A stretch of DNA of 7,452 nt from Pedococcus sp. (GCA_025936615.1 JAICSZ010000096.1:1-7452), one strand, 5' to 3'; shown: positions 1-7,253, numbered from the stretch's first letter. Numbers and translations are program-made. Notes: generated by a model from the sequence alone, not told the origin.

Positions 1-595
1 GGAGGCCTTGGAGGACGTGACCGTTGTCGGTGAGGTTGTCGCACGACAGGACGGACACGGGCGCGCCGCTGCCGGCTGCCCGGGCGGCCAGTCCCCAGGC
101 CAGCTGGCCGATCGCGGTGTGCGCGGCGCCCGCGAGGTCTGACTGCACCATCGGGTCGTCGAGGTCGAGGCCACCACCGGGTGCGCGCCGGTAGCCCTTC
201 TCGGTGACGGTCAGCGTGACGAGCCGCGTGTCCGGGGCGGCGATCCGTTCCCGCAGCAGCTCCGGCTCGTCGCCGGCGAAGATCACCTCGCGGACCTGGC
301 CGACCACCCGCAGGCTGGGGGCGCCCACGCCACGCTCGAGGACGCCGTAGAGGCAGTCCTGGGGCCGCAGCTGCTCGAGCACCGCCGCGGACCGCTGGGT
401 GGCGCCGCAGATGCCCCACCCGTCCTCGCCCGTCGCCACGACGGCGTCCTCGGTGAACACGGCCTGGTGCGCGCGGTGGAACGCCCCGATGCCCAGGTGC
501 ACGATGCCGACCCGGCCGTCCCGCGACCGCGGTGGGGGCAGGGTGGCACGGGTGGGCCCGAGGCCGTCGAGCGCGGCCAGCGACAGCCGCGTCAC
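1..595 (-). CDS. uxuB: UxuB/mannitol dehydrogenase-family NAD-dependent oxidoreductase, N-terminal part (cut by left edge)
   Basis: Cytoplasmic polyol/uronate oxidoreductase of the long-chain mannitol dehydrogenase family, probably interconverting a keto-uronate (fructuronate or tagaturonate) and its aldonate with NAD(H). I translated 198 codons from a GTG start at 595. Residues 29-47 carry the Rossmann-fold segment VGIVHLGIGAFHRAHQAVF, residues 128-135 read LTVTEKGY, and residues 183-192 read LSCDNLTDNG. All three are hallmarks of the UxuB/mannitol 2-dehydrogenase branch. E. coli UxaB has a different nucleotide-binding segment (FGEGNFLRAF, from memory). The C-terminal half, which carries the catalytic lysine in this family, lies beyond the left edge. 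The GTG overlaps the stop of the dehydratase gene in a GTGA, so the two are probably translationally coupled. Family assignment is firm. The choice among fructuronate reductase, tagaturonate reductase and mannitol or arabinitol dehydrogenase rests on the neighbours and is moderate. Confidence 0.85.
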   Translation of the reverse strand, partial: MTRLSLAALDGLGPTRATLPPPRSRDGRVGIVHLGIGAFHRAHQAVFTEDAVVATGEDGWGICGATQRSAAVLEQLRPQDCLYGVLERGVGAPSLRVVGQVREVIFAGDEPELLRERIAAPDTRLVTLTVTEKGYRRAPGGGLDLDDPMVQSDLAGAAHTAIGQLAWGLAARAAGSGAPVSVLSCDNLTDNGHVLQGL

Positions 596-2127
596 AGCAC
601 CGCACCGAGCTGCCACGGGACGAACTCCTCGCCGCCCAGGCCGAGCTCCTCGCTGAGGGTCCTGCGCCCCGACGCCGTGTCGAGCAGCAGGTCGTAGACC
701 CGCCGGCCCATCTCCTCGAGCCGCACGCCGGCCTCGACCACGCCGGAGCAGTCGAGGTCCATGTCGCCCGACATCCGCAGTGCCACACCGGAGTTGGTCG
801 CGAGCTTGACCGTGGGCACCGGCCTGCTGCCAAAGACGGAGCCTCGGCCCGTCGTGAAGCAGATGAGGTTGGCGCCGCCCGCGACCATGCCGGTCACGGA
901 CACCGGGTCGTAGCCGGGAGTGTCCATGAAGACCAGCCCCGGCCCGGGCACGGGCTCGGCGTACTGGCACACGGCGGCGAGCGGGCTGTGGCCGCCCTTG
1001 GCGACCGCGCCGAGCGACTTCTCCAGGATCGTGGTGATGCCGCCCTCCTTGTTGCCCGGAGAGGGGTTGCCGTCCAGGGTGGTGCCCTGAGCGCTCGTGT
1101 AGTCCTCCCACCACGCGATCCTCTCGAGCAGCGCCTGCCCGACGGCGGGGTCGGTGGCCCGCTCGGCGAGCATCTGCTCGGCCCCGTAGACCTCGGGGGT
1201 CTCCCCCAGCACGCTGGTCCCACCGGCGGCGACGAGCAGGTCACTGGCAACACCGAGCGCTGGGTTGGCGGTCAGCCCGGAGAACGCGTCCGACCCGCCG
1301 CACTGGAGCCCGAGGATCAGGTGCTCGACGCCGACCTCCACACGCTCAGCGCCGCGAAGCCGCTCGGCGAGGCCGCGAACCAGCTTCTCCCCGTGGGCGA
1401 TCGCGGCCGCCGTCCCTCCGGCGTCCTGGATCGTGAACGACTCGGTCGGCAGGTCCTCGTCGACGCCGAGGCTCGCGACGAGGTCGCTCACCGCGTTGAC
1501 CTCGCACCCGAGGCCGAGCACCACGAGGGCGCCGATGTTCGGGTGGCGGGCGTAGCCGCGCAGGGTGCGCTGGAAGACCTCCCAGCCCTCACCGCGGTTG
1601 GCCATGCCGCAGCCGGTGCCGTGGGTCAGCGCGACGACGCCGTCGACGCCCTCGGCGTGCATCGCAGCGATCTCGTCCTCGGTGCGACGCACCACCTGCC
1701 GGGCCACCGTGGCCGAGCAGATCACGGTCGTCAGCACGCCCACGAAGTTACGCGTTCCCACGCGGCCGTTCGCGCGCCGGTAGCCCTGGAAGGTGCGACG
1801 CAGGTCGGCCGGCAACTCCGGGGTGGTGCCATGCCCCGCACCACCCGAGGACAGGGTTGCGGCGTCCTGCGGCATGGCGAGGTTGTGCACGTGGACGTGC
1901 TCCCCCGCCGCGACGTCGGCGGTGGCAACCCCGATGACGTGGCCGTACTTGGTCACCAGGGTGCCCACGGCCAGGTCGCGCAGCGCCACCTTGTGCCCGC
2001 GCGGTATGCCGCGCGGTGCCGTGAGTGGCGCCCCTGCAGGGACGTCCAGGGTCGCGCCCGCCGGGACCTCGCCCAGCGTGATCGCGACGTCGTCTCCCTC
2101 TGACAGCACGAGCAGCTGCTCGCTCAT
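592..2127 (-). CDS. uxaA: UxaA-family altronate dehydratase with N-terminal SAF domain
   Basis: Cytoplasmic sugar-acid dehydratase (altronate/galactarate dehydratase family, COG2721 type), expected to convert D-altronate or a related aldonate to 2-keto-3-deoxygluconate; characterised relatives need divalent iron. It is 511 aa, close to the family's usual ~500. Residues ~8-82 form the SAF domain (GHKVALRDL at 44-52, GEHVHVHNLA at 75-84). Residues ~112-511 are the catalytic part: FQGYRRANGRVGTRN at 113-127, CSATVAR at 137-143, HGTGCG at 169-174, LGCE at 206-209, LQCGGSDAFSGLTANPALG at 274-292, NPSPGNKEGGITTI at 354-367, MDTPGYDPVS at 401-410 and a terminal EFVPWQLGAVL. Candidate metal or catalytic cysteines are C137, C173, C208 and C276. 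The ATG at 2127 is preceded by an AGGAGGAGGT ribosome-binding site, and the SAF domain begins immediately after it. The start overlaps the kinase stop by 4 nt (ATGA), and the 3' end overlaps the reductase start by 4 nt. Galactarate or another aldarate/aldonate remains a possible substrate. Confidence 0.92.
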   Translation of the reverse strand: MSEQLLVLSEGDDVAITLGEVPAGATLDVPAGAPLTAPRGIPRGHKVALRDLAVGTLVTKYGHVIGVATADVAAGEHVHVHNLAMPQDAATLSSGGAGHGTTPELPADLRRTFQGYRRANGRVGTRNFVGVLTTVICSATVARQVVRRTEDEIAAMHAEGVDGVVALTHGTGCGMANRGEGWEVFQRTLRGYARHPNIGALVVLGLGCEVNAVSDLVASLGVDEDLPTESFTIQDAGGTAAAIAHGEKLVRGLAERLRGAERVEVGVEHLILGLQCGGSDAFSGLTANPALGVASDLLVAAGGTSVLGETPEVYGAEQMLAERATDPAVGQALLERIAWWEDYTSAQGTTLDGNPSPGNKEGGITTILEKSLGAVAKGGHSPLAAVCQYAEPVPGPGLVFMDTPGYDPVSVTGMVAGGANLICFTTGRGSVFGSRPVPTVKLATNSGVALRMSGDMDLDCSGVVEAGVRLEEMGRRVYDLLLDTASGRRTLSEELGLGGEEFVPWQLGAVL

Positions 2128-3092
2128 CTCGCGCCCACCTCCTCCTCGGGCTGGCCCAGTGCCGCCCGCATCTCCTCGACGGTCGCGAGGTGTCCGGTAC
2201 CACCTTGACCCTGCACGGACAGGGCAGCTGCGGCGACCCCGAGCTGGGCGGCCACCTCGAGCGGGTCCCCGAGGGCCAGCCGGGCCGCGATGGTGCCGGT
2301 GAGGCAGTCGCCCGCACCGGTCTGGTCGACCACGCGTGGCGCGGCGACGCCCGGGACCTCTGTGGTGCCGTCCGCGTCCGCGAGGACGACGCCGCGTGGC
2401 CCACACGTCAGCGCGACCGACGCGCAGCCGAGGGCCAGGACGTGTTGCGCCGCGACAGCTGCCGGCGCCTCGGCCGGGATCCCGAGCAGCGCCGAGGTCT
2501 CGTCGGGCCAGGACGGCGTGACGAGCTCGGCGTGCGGGGCGAGCTCACGGAGCAGCTCGCCGGCCTGCGCGGCCGTGGTGAGCCGTGGCCGGAAGTTGGG
2601 GTCGTACACGAACCTGCGGGCAACCCGCGCCGCCCGTCGCACTGCTGCGGCTGCCGTGTCGGACACGGCGCTCGACACCCCGCTGGCGACCACGACGCCG
2701 GCCCCGGCCAGCGCATCCTCGTCGAGGTCCTCCGGCGACAGCGTTGAGCCGACGCTTCCCGAGCGGGCGTAGGCGAACTCCCTGCGACCGTCCGGGTCGG
2801 CGTGGGTGACGTAGACCCCGTGCCCACCCGGGAGCCGGCGGACCCACCTGGTGTCGACGCCGAGCTCGGCAACCCGGTGGACCACCGCGGCGCCGAGGTC
2901 GTCGTCGGGGACCCGGGCGACCAGTGCCGTGCGGGCCCCCGCGGCGACCGCGGCCGCCGCGGCGTTGAGGGCGTCGCCGGAGAAGCCCAGCCGGACCGTC
3001 GCCCCGTCGGCGAGCGGCGTCAGGGACGAGAACTCGACCAACACCTCTCCGAGCACGACGACGTCGAGGTGCGCACCCGGCATACCAGTCAT
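2124..3092 (-). CDS. kdgK: PfkB-family sugar kinase, probable 2-keto-3-deoxygluconate (KDG) kinase
   Basis: Cytoplasmic ATP-dependent kinase of the ribokinase/PfkB fold, 322 aa from the ATG at 3092. It probably phosphorylates KDG, the product of the neighbouring dehydratase, to KDPG. Visible features are the N-terminal LGEVLVEF at 14-21, the substrate-side GFSGDALNAAAAA at 36-48, AYARSGSVGSTLSPEDLD at 107-124 (KDG kinases have a Tyr-x-Arg-x-Gly-Ser stretch here), YDPNFRPRL at 163-171 and the C-terminal PfkB signature DQTGAGDCLTG at 256-266, with D262 as the expected catalytic base and GAGD as the anion hole. The ATG at 3092 follows GGGCGGG on the minus strand at a workable distance. A GTG two codons upstream (3098) is possible but has almost no room for a ribosome-binding site. 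It starts 13 nt after the second permease and overlaps the dehydratase start by 4 nt. Fructokinase or another PfkB activity cannot be excluded from sequence alone, but context favours KDG. Confidence 0.88.
   Translation of the reverse strand: MTGMPGAHLDVVVLGEVLVEFSSLTPLADGATVRLGFSGDALNAAAAAVAAGARTALVARVPDDDLGAAVVHRVAELGVDTRWVRRLPGGHGVYVTHADPDGRREFAYARSGSVGSTLSPEDLDEDALAGAGVVVASGVSSAVSDTAAAAVRRAARVARRFVYDPNFRPRLTTAAQAGELLRELAPHAELVTPSWPDETSALLGIPAEAPAAVAAQHVLALGCASVALTCGPRGVVLADADGTTEVPGVAAPRVVDQTGAGDCLTGTIAARLALGDPLEVAAQLGVAAAALSVQGQGGTGHLATVEEMRAALGQPEEEVGAR
2137..2146 (-). promoter_or_regulatory. Ribosome-binding site of the UxaA-family gene
   Basis: The minus strand reads AGGAGGAGGT, ending 9 nt before the ATG at 2127. 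This near-perfect Shine-Dalgarno sequence lies inside the end of the kinase gene and fixes the dehydratase start there. The same reading frame is open much further upstream (to about 2406) but that extension is Arg/Gly-rich, lacks family similarity and overlaps the kinase. Confidence 0.8.
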
Positions 3093-3105
3093 GGACACCC
3101 GCCCG

Positions 3106-3963
3106 TCACGGCTCCGGCTCCTCGCGCACCTGGGCGACCAGCTGCGTGGGGTTGACGAACCGCAGGGCCACCACGAGCAGCACGAGCATGACCGTCATGT
3201 AGATCACTGCCATCGAGTCCACCGACTGCTGAGCCCGGATGCCCGCGGCATTCATCGAGTTGAACAGCGCCACGACAAGGGTGTTGGAGTCGGGTCCCGC
3301 GGTGAGGAAGGTGAGCTCGAACATGCCCACGGTGCGGACGAGGACGAGGATGCACGAGGCGAGGATCCCTGGCACCAGCAGCGGCGCGAGGATCCGGGTG
3401 AACACCGACAGCGTTCTCGCGCCCGACATCCGGGCGGCCCTCTCGATCGTGGGGTCGATCTGCTCGATGAACGGCGTCATGGTCAGGATCACGAACGGCA
3501 CGCAGGGCACGAGGTTCGCGAGGATGACGCCGCTGAGGTTGCCGGCGAGGTGGAACTTGTAGAGCACGGTGGCCAGCGGGATGCCGTAGGTGATCGGCGG
3601 CATCATGATCGGCAGCAGGAACGCGAAGTAGACGAGCTTCTTGCCCGGAAAGGTGCGCCGCGCCAGGACGTAGGACGCCGGGACCCCGATGAGCACCGAG
3701 AGCACCACCACCGCCACGGCCACCTCCAGGGTGACCACGATGACCTGGAACAGGCCGAAGTCGCGCCACGCCTCGGCGTACCACCGGGTGGTGAAGCCCT
3801 GGGGCAGCCAGGTGCCGAACCAGCGGGTGCCGAACGAGTTGACCAGCACCGAGCAGACGACGCCGGCGACGAGGATCATGAAGATCACGACGGAGCCCCA
3901 CACCGCCCAGCCGCTCGGACTGGCGACGATGCGCTTGCGGGGTGCCTCGACTGCGGTGGACAT
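3106..3963 (-). CDS. ABC transporter permease, second subunit (PotC/YnjC-like, BPD_transp_1)
   Basis: Inner-membrane channel subunit of a binding-protein-dependent importer, 285 aa, with about six hydrophobic segments (roughly residues 20-42, 71-98, 109-133, 143-165, 195-217 and 249-268). The cytoplasmic EAA loop that docks on the ATPase is at 174-196 (ERAARMSGARTLSVFTRILA, then PLL). The conserved Gly is G181, and the usual Leu-Pro is Ala-Pro at 193-194. The start ATG at 3963 overlaps the stop of the first permease by one base (TGATG) and has an AGGAGG at 3973-3978 on the minus strand, 9 nt upstream. It pairs with the preceding permease as a heterodimer. The protein ends in a short acidic tail (EEPEP). 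The two-permease, one-ATPase layout fits the spermidine/putrescine, iron and YnjBCD-like group. Substrate cannot be read from this subunit. Confidence 0.92.
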   Translation of the reverse strand: MSTAVEAPRKRIVASPSGWAVWGSVVIFMILVAGVVCSVLVNSFGTRWFGTWLPQGFTTRWYAEAWRDFGLFQVIVVTLEVAVAVVVLSVLIGVPASYVLARRTFPGKKLVYFAFLLPIMMPPITYGIPLATVLYKFHLAGNLSGVILANLVPCVPFVILTMTPFIEQIDPTIERAARMSGARTLSVFTRILAPLLVPGILASCILVLVRTVGMFELTFLTAGPDSNTLVVALFNSMNAAGIRAQQSVDSMAVIYMTVMLVLLVVALRFVNPTQLVAQVREEPEP

Positions 3964-4862
3964 CAGCCCTTCCCTCCTGTCGACCCGACGTAGAACCTGC
4001 TGCGCCACAACAGCACGAAGCCGAGGACGACCAGCTCGACGGCGCCCATGATCATCGCGATGGTCGAGGCGAACGGGTAGTCGTACTGCTCGTAGGCGGC
4101 CTGGTAGGCCGCGATGGACAGCACCCTCGTCGAGCCCGTCGGGTTGCCGACGAGGATCGCCGAGGGGAACACGCTGAACGCGAGGACGAAGGTGAGGCAG
4201 AACGTCGTCGCCAGCCCGGGAGCCAACAGCGGCAAGGTGACCTGCCGGAAGCGCTGCCGGGCACTGGCGCCCAGCGTCGCAGCCGCCCGCTCCAGGGTGG
4301 GGTCGATGCCGGAGAGGTAGGACAGGATCAGCAGGAACGCGAACGGGAACCCGGTGATCACGAGCGAGAAGAACACGCCCCAGTAGTTGTTGATGAGGCC
4401 GAGCGGCTCCTCGCGCAGGTGCAGCGTCCTGAGGATCCGGTTGAACCACCCCGCTGGACCGAGGAAGTTGATCAGGCCCTCGGCCGTCAGCACGGTGCCC
4501 AGGGTGATCGGGATGACGAGCAGCGTCGTCACGAGCCGCTTGCCCCGGAACCGCCCACGCATGCGGTAGGCGATGGGGACCGAGGCCAGCACGTTGAACA
4601 GCGCCGCCGGGATCGAGAGCCGCAACGTCTTCCAGATGGTGTCGCGCTGGAAGGCGTCGGTGAAGAAGCGCTGGTAGTCCGCGAACGGGCCACCGCCCTT
4701 GGCCGGCTGGAACGACAGGCCCAGCCCGTAGAGGAACGGGTAGATGAACAACCCGATGACGAACACGACGGCGGGCAGGAGCAGGAGCAGCTGGCCGTCG
4801 ATGCCGCGCTCGGCCAGCCGGTGGCGCCGGCTCAGGCCGGGGTGGGTGGCCTGGGCACTCAT
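3963..4862 (-). CDS. ABC transporter permease, first subunit (PotB/YnjC-like, BPD_transp_1)
   Basis: Inner-membrane channel subunit, 299 aa. A charged cytoplasmic N-terminus (SRRHRLAERG at 11-20) precedes the first membrane segment at about 24-47 (LLLLLPAVVFVIGLFIYPFL). Further hydrophobic segments lie at about 79-98, 109-134, 159-183, 215-238 and 263-286, giving six. The EAA loop is at 191-213 (ERAAATLGASARQRFRQVTL, then PLL), with G198 and Leu-Pro at 210-211 intact. These residues contact the ATPase Q-loop region in this family. The ATG at 4862 comes one base after the ATPase stop (TGACATG), so translation is probably coupled. The stop overlaps the next permease start. The YPFLYGLGLSF motif after helix 1 and the loop sequence are typical of PotB-like permeases in general and do not identify the substrate. 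Confidence 0.92.
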   Translation of the reverse strand: MSAQATHPGLSRRHRLAERGIDGQLLLLLPAVVFVIGLFIYPFLYGLGLSFQPAKGGGPFADYQRFFTDAFQRDTIWKTLRLSIPAALFNVLASVPIAYRMRGRFRGKRLVTTLLVIPITLGTVLTAEGLINFLGPAGWFNRILRTLHLREEPLGLINNYWGVFFSLVITGFPFAFLLILSYLSGIDPTLERAAATLGASARQRFRQVTLPLLAPGLATTFCLTFVLAFSVFPSAILVGNPTGSTRVLSIAAYQAAYEQYDYPFASTIAMIMGAVELVVLGFVLLWRSRFYVGSTGGKG

Positions 4863-4863
4863 G

Positions 4864-6018
4864 TCAGCCCCGCCCGGCCAGCGCCGGCGCGGCGCCTTCC
4901 CCGGAAGCCTCGCCGAGCATCGGCGAGGACGAGGGCGGCGCCTCGTCGCCCATCGGGTAGACCAGCAGTCGCTCGGTCGGCACCGACAGGGACACGGCGT
5001 CGCCGGGGGCGAGCCGGTGGTCGCTGCGCAGGTGCAGCCGCTCACCGGTCTCCGTGCGCGCCTCTGCCGCCTGCTCGCGGCCCTGGTACTCCACCACCTC
5101 GACGACCGCACGGATCCCGTCTGCCGTGCCGGGCTCGGAGATCTCGAACTCGGTGGGGCGCACGGCCGCCACGACGCGGTCCCCCTGCGCAACAACGCCC
5201 ACGGGGGTCCCGAGGAGCCGCAGCGCGCCGGTGTCGACGACCACGCCCTCGGGACGCACCTCCACCACCTCGCCCTGCAGCAGGTTGCGGAAGCCCATGA
5301 AGTCGGCCACGTGCCAATTGGCCGGCGTGGTGTGCAGCTCCTCTGGTGTGCCCACCTGCTGCACCCGCCCCTTGCGCAGCACCACGAGGCGGTCTGCCAG
5401 GGACAGGGCCTCCTCCTGGTCGTGCGTGACGTACACCGTGGTGAGCCCCAGGCTCTGGTGGAGCCTGCGGATCTCGGTGCGCATCTCCAGGCGGAGCTTG
5501 GCGTCGAGGTTGCTCAGCGGCTCGTCCATGAGCACGAGCGAGGGCTCCAGGACCACTGCCCTGGCGATGGCCACCCGCTGCTGCTGCCCACCGGACAGCT
5601 GCCCCGGCAGCTTGCTCACGTGCTCCTCCAGCTGCACCAGCCGGATCGCCTCGTCGGTGCGGCGGGTGATGTCCGCCTTGGGCAGGTGGCGCATCTGCAG
5701 GCCGAACGCGATGTTCTTGCGCACGCTCATGTGCGGGAACAGGGCGTAGTTCTGGAAGACCATGCCGAAGCCGCGCCGCTCCGGCGGGAGCGTGTCGACC
5801 CGGGTCTGGTCCTGCCAGATGCTGCCCGCCGTCAGGGGCAGCAGGCCGGCCAGGCAGTTGAGCGCCGTGGACTTGCCGCACCCCGACGGCCCGAGCAGGG
5901 CGATGAACTCGCCCGCCCGGATCGCCAGGTTGAGGTCCTGAAGCGCGTCCTGGCCGCCGAACTGGCGTCCGACCCCATCGAGCCGCAGCTCCTCAAAGCG
6001 GGCGTTCTGCTGTGTCAC
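4864..6018 (-). CDS. ABC transporter ATP-binding protein with TOBE domain (PotA/UgpC-like)
   Basis: Cytoplasmic ATPase that powers the importer, 384 aa. The nucleotide-binding domain (about 8-240) is complete: Walker A GPSGCGKST at 43-51, Q-loop Q89 in MVFQNYALFPHM, signature LSGGQQQRVA at 141-150, Walker B LVLMDEP at 161-167 with E166 as catalytic base, D-loop SNLD at 169-172, and switch H199 in YVTHD. A C-terminal TOBE-type region follows (about 245-355; AVRPTEFEI at 285-293), as in PotA and MalK relatives. The last ~27 residues (PPSSSPMLGEASGEGAAPAL, then AGRG) are low-complexity and encoded by a cluster of inverted repeats, which suggests recent or fast-evolving sequence. The GTG start at 6018 overlaps the stop of the binding-protein gene by 4 nt (GTGA). 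The upstream ribosome-binding site is weak (AAGAAG), consistent with translational coupling. The ATPase fold does not reveal the transported substrate. Confidence 0.95.
   Translation of the reverse strand: MTQQNARFEELRLDGVGRQFGGQDALQDLNLAIRAGEFIALLGPSGCGKSTALNCLAGLLPLTAGSIWQDQTRVDTLPPERRGFGMVFQNYALFPHMSVRKNIAFGLQMRHLPKADITRRTDEAIRLVQLEEHVSKLPGQLSGGQQQRVAIARAVVLEPSLVLMDEPLSNLDAKLRLEMRTEIRRLHQSLGLTTVYVTHDQEEALSLADRLVVLRKGRVQQVGTPEELHTTPANWHVADFMGFRNLLQGEVVEVRPEGVVVDTGALRLLGTPVGVVAQGDRVVAAVRPTEFEISEPGTADGIRAVVEVVEYQGREQAAEARTETGERLHLRSDHRLAPGDAVSLSVPTERLLVYPMGDEAPPSSSPMLGEASGEGAAPALAGRG
4881..4947 (-). repeat. Cluster of inverted repeats in the 3' end of the ATPase gene
   Basis: Several inverted repeats lie side by side. 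A 7-bp stem GACGAGG/CCTCGTC with a 6-nt loop spans 4928-4947. A perfect 9-bp stem CCTCGCCGA/TCGGCGAGG with a 3-nt loop spans 4908-4928. CTTCCCCGGAAG spans 4896-4907 and the perfect palindrome GCGCCGGCGC spans 4881-4890. They cover codons for ATPase residues ~358-380, outside the conserved domains, and end about 18 nt before the permease start. No U-tract follows, so this is not an obvious terminator. It could fold in the mRNA between the ATPase and permease cistrons. Chance palindromes are common in GC-rich DNA, so function is unproven. Confidence 0.5.
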
Positions 6019-7241
6019 GACTTCTTGACCTTCGATCCGCCGATCTCACGGTCCCACTTGTCGAAGGCCGCGACCAGTGCCTTGTTGTCGAGCGGGACCT
6101 CCTTGGGGTTGTCCTCGATGAGCTTGTCGTACTCGGGCCGCCCGAACTTGGTGATGGCGTCCTGGCTCTTCTGCGGAGCCATGGAGATGTCGACGTCCTT
6201 CACGGCAGGACCCGGGTAGAAGTAGCCGTCGTCGTAGGCCTTGGCCTGCTGCTCCTTGGTGAGCATGAACTGCACGAGCTGCAGCACCGCCGCCTGCTGG
6301 TCGGCCGAGGCGCCCTTGGGGATCACGGCGTAGTGGGCGTCAGTCACCCAGTGGAAGCCCTTGAGGGTGCCCACCTTCGCCGACTCGGGCACCGTGCCCA
6401 GCACCCGCGGGTTGATGTCCCAGCCGGTCGTCGAGGCGAGCATGTCGACCGTGCCGTTGCCGAGGTCCTTCATCGTCGCGGTCGTGCCGCTCTGGTAGGT
6501 GTTGATGTACTGGCCGAGCTCCTTGAGGTAGGCCCAGGTCTTGTCCCAGCCGTTGATCGGGTCCTTGGGGTCCTTGTCACCGAGGATGTACGGCAGGCCC
6601 ATCAGGAAGGTGCGGCCGGGGCCGGAGTTGGCCGGGCGGGCATACTCGAACTTGCCGGGGTGCGCCTTGGCCCAGGCGAGCAGCTCGTCAGCGGTCGTCG
6701 GCGGGTTCGGGACCTTGTCGGGCATGTACTCCAGGAGCGGGCCGGACGGGTAGTACGTCACGGTGACCCCGAAGTCGCCGCCGAGCTCCTGCATCTTCGC
6801 GGCCGGCTCGAGGTAGTTGTCCATGTTGCTGAGCCGGTCCTTGTACTTCGGCAGGATCGCCTGCCACAGGCCCTGCTCGGCGCCGGCCGACAGGCCGTCG
6901 GTGCCGGTGAGGACCAGGCCGATGTCGACACGACCGGCGCCCTGCTGGGCCTTGATCTTGCCCACGAGGTCGGGCGCCGGGGCCTTCGAGTAGGTCACCT
7001 TGGAGATGACCTTCGGGTTCTTCTGGACGAACTCGTCGATCATGCCCTGGGTGAGCTGCAGGTTGCCGGCGACGTCGAGCACGTTGAGGACGACCGGCTT
7101 GGACGGCTTGTCCGGCACATCGCCCGAGGACCCGCCTCCTGCCGTCGAGCTGTTGCCGCTGTCGGGTGCCCCACAGGCGGCGGTGAGGCCGAGCAGGATC
7201 GCGCCGGTGGCGAGGATGGTGGTGCGCCGGGTGATGCGCAT
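6015..7241 (-). CDS. Lipoprotein solute-binding protein of the ABC importer (YnjB/PotD-like)
   Basis: Extracytoplasmic receptor that captures the substrate for the importer, 408 aa. Residues 1-22 are a lipoprotein signal peptide: basic start MRITRR, hydrophobic ILATGAILLGL, then lipobox TAAC with C23 as the acylated residue. A Gly/Ser-rich linker follows (about 24-45). The mature domain contains PPTTADELLAWAKAHPGKFE at 180-199, GPGRTFLMGLPYILGDKDP at 207-225, GWDKTWAYLKELG at 231-243, GWDINPRVLGTVP at 273-285, HWVTDAHYAVIPKG at 297-310, DDGYFYPGPAV at 337-347 and FGRPEYDKL at 366-374. These resemble the extracellular solute-binding family that includes E. coli YnjB. The ATG at 7241 is chosen because an AAGGGAA lies 5 nt upstream and the signal peptide begins directly. 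A TTG six codons earlier (7259) is less likely. It lies 14 nt after the LacI-type stop and overlaps the ATPase start by 4 nt. The sugar-acid ligand is inferred only from the operon. Confidence 0.92.
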   Translation of the reverse strand: MRITRRTTILATGAILLGLTAACGAPDSGNSSTAGGGSSGDVPDKPSKPVVLNVLDVAGNLQLTQGMIDEFVQKNPKVISKVTYSKAPAPDLVGKIKAQQGAGRVDIGLVLTGTDGLSAGAEQGLWQAILPKYKDRLSNMDNYLEPAAKMQELGGDFGVTVTYYPSGPLLEYMPDKVPNPPTTADELLAWAKAHPGKFEYARPANSGPGRTFLMGLPYILGDKDPKDPINGWDKTWAYLKELGQYINTYQSGTTATMKDLGNGTVDMLASTTGWDINPRVLGTVPESAKVGTLKGFHWVTDAHYAVIPKGASADQQAAVLQLVQFMLTKEQQAKAYDDGYFYPGPAVKDVDISMAPQKSQDAITKFGRPEYDKLIEDNPKEVPLDNKALVAAFDKWDREIGGSKVKKS

Positions 7242-7246
7242 GAGAG

Positions 7247-7253
7247 TTCCCTT
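7247..7253 (-). promoter_or_regulatory. Ribosome-binding site of the solute-binding protein gene
   Basis: The minus strand reads AAGGGAA, 5 nt before the ATG at 7241. It sits in the 14-nt gap after the LacI-type stop codon and decides the start in favour of the ATG rather than the TTG at 7259. The gap is too short to hold a separate promoter. Confidence 0.65.

Noticed and set aside
1997..2017. Direct repeat of CCGCGCGGT with a 12-nt period
   Set aside because: It encodes the PRGIPRG stretch of the SAF domain of the dehydratase, with repeated Pro-Arg-Gly codons at a conserved position, so coding constraint and GC bias explain it.
532..2103. Long open frame on the plus strand opposite the dehydratase gene
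   Set aside because: Its translation is rich in Arg, Ala, Gly, His and Asp with no recognisable motif. Long antisense frames arise from G/C-rich third codon positions. The minus-strand frame carries all the family motifs.
3093..3098. GTG at 3098 as start of the kinase
   Set aside because: It lies only 7 nt after the permease stop and the G-rich stretch is nearly adjacent, leaving poor spacing. The ATG at 3092 is better placed, though the choice changes only two residues.
2851..5300. Two long plus-strand frames (2851-3993 and 3942-5300) opposite the kinase and permease genes
   Set aside because: The translations are low-complexity and rich in Glu, Asp, His, Arg and Gln, with no domain; they mirror hydrophobic membrane segments read from the opposite strand.
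4744..6219. Long plus-strand frame opposite the ATPase gene
   Set aside because: It shows no motif or plausible ribosome-binding site, whereas the minus strand encodes a complete set of ABC ATPase motifs.
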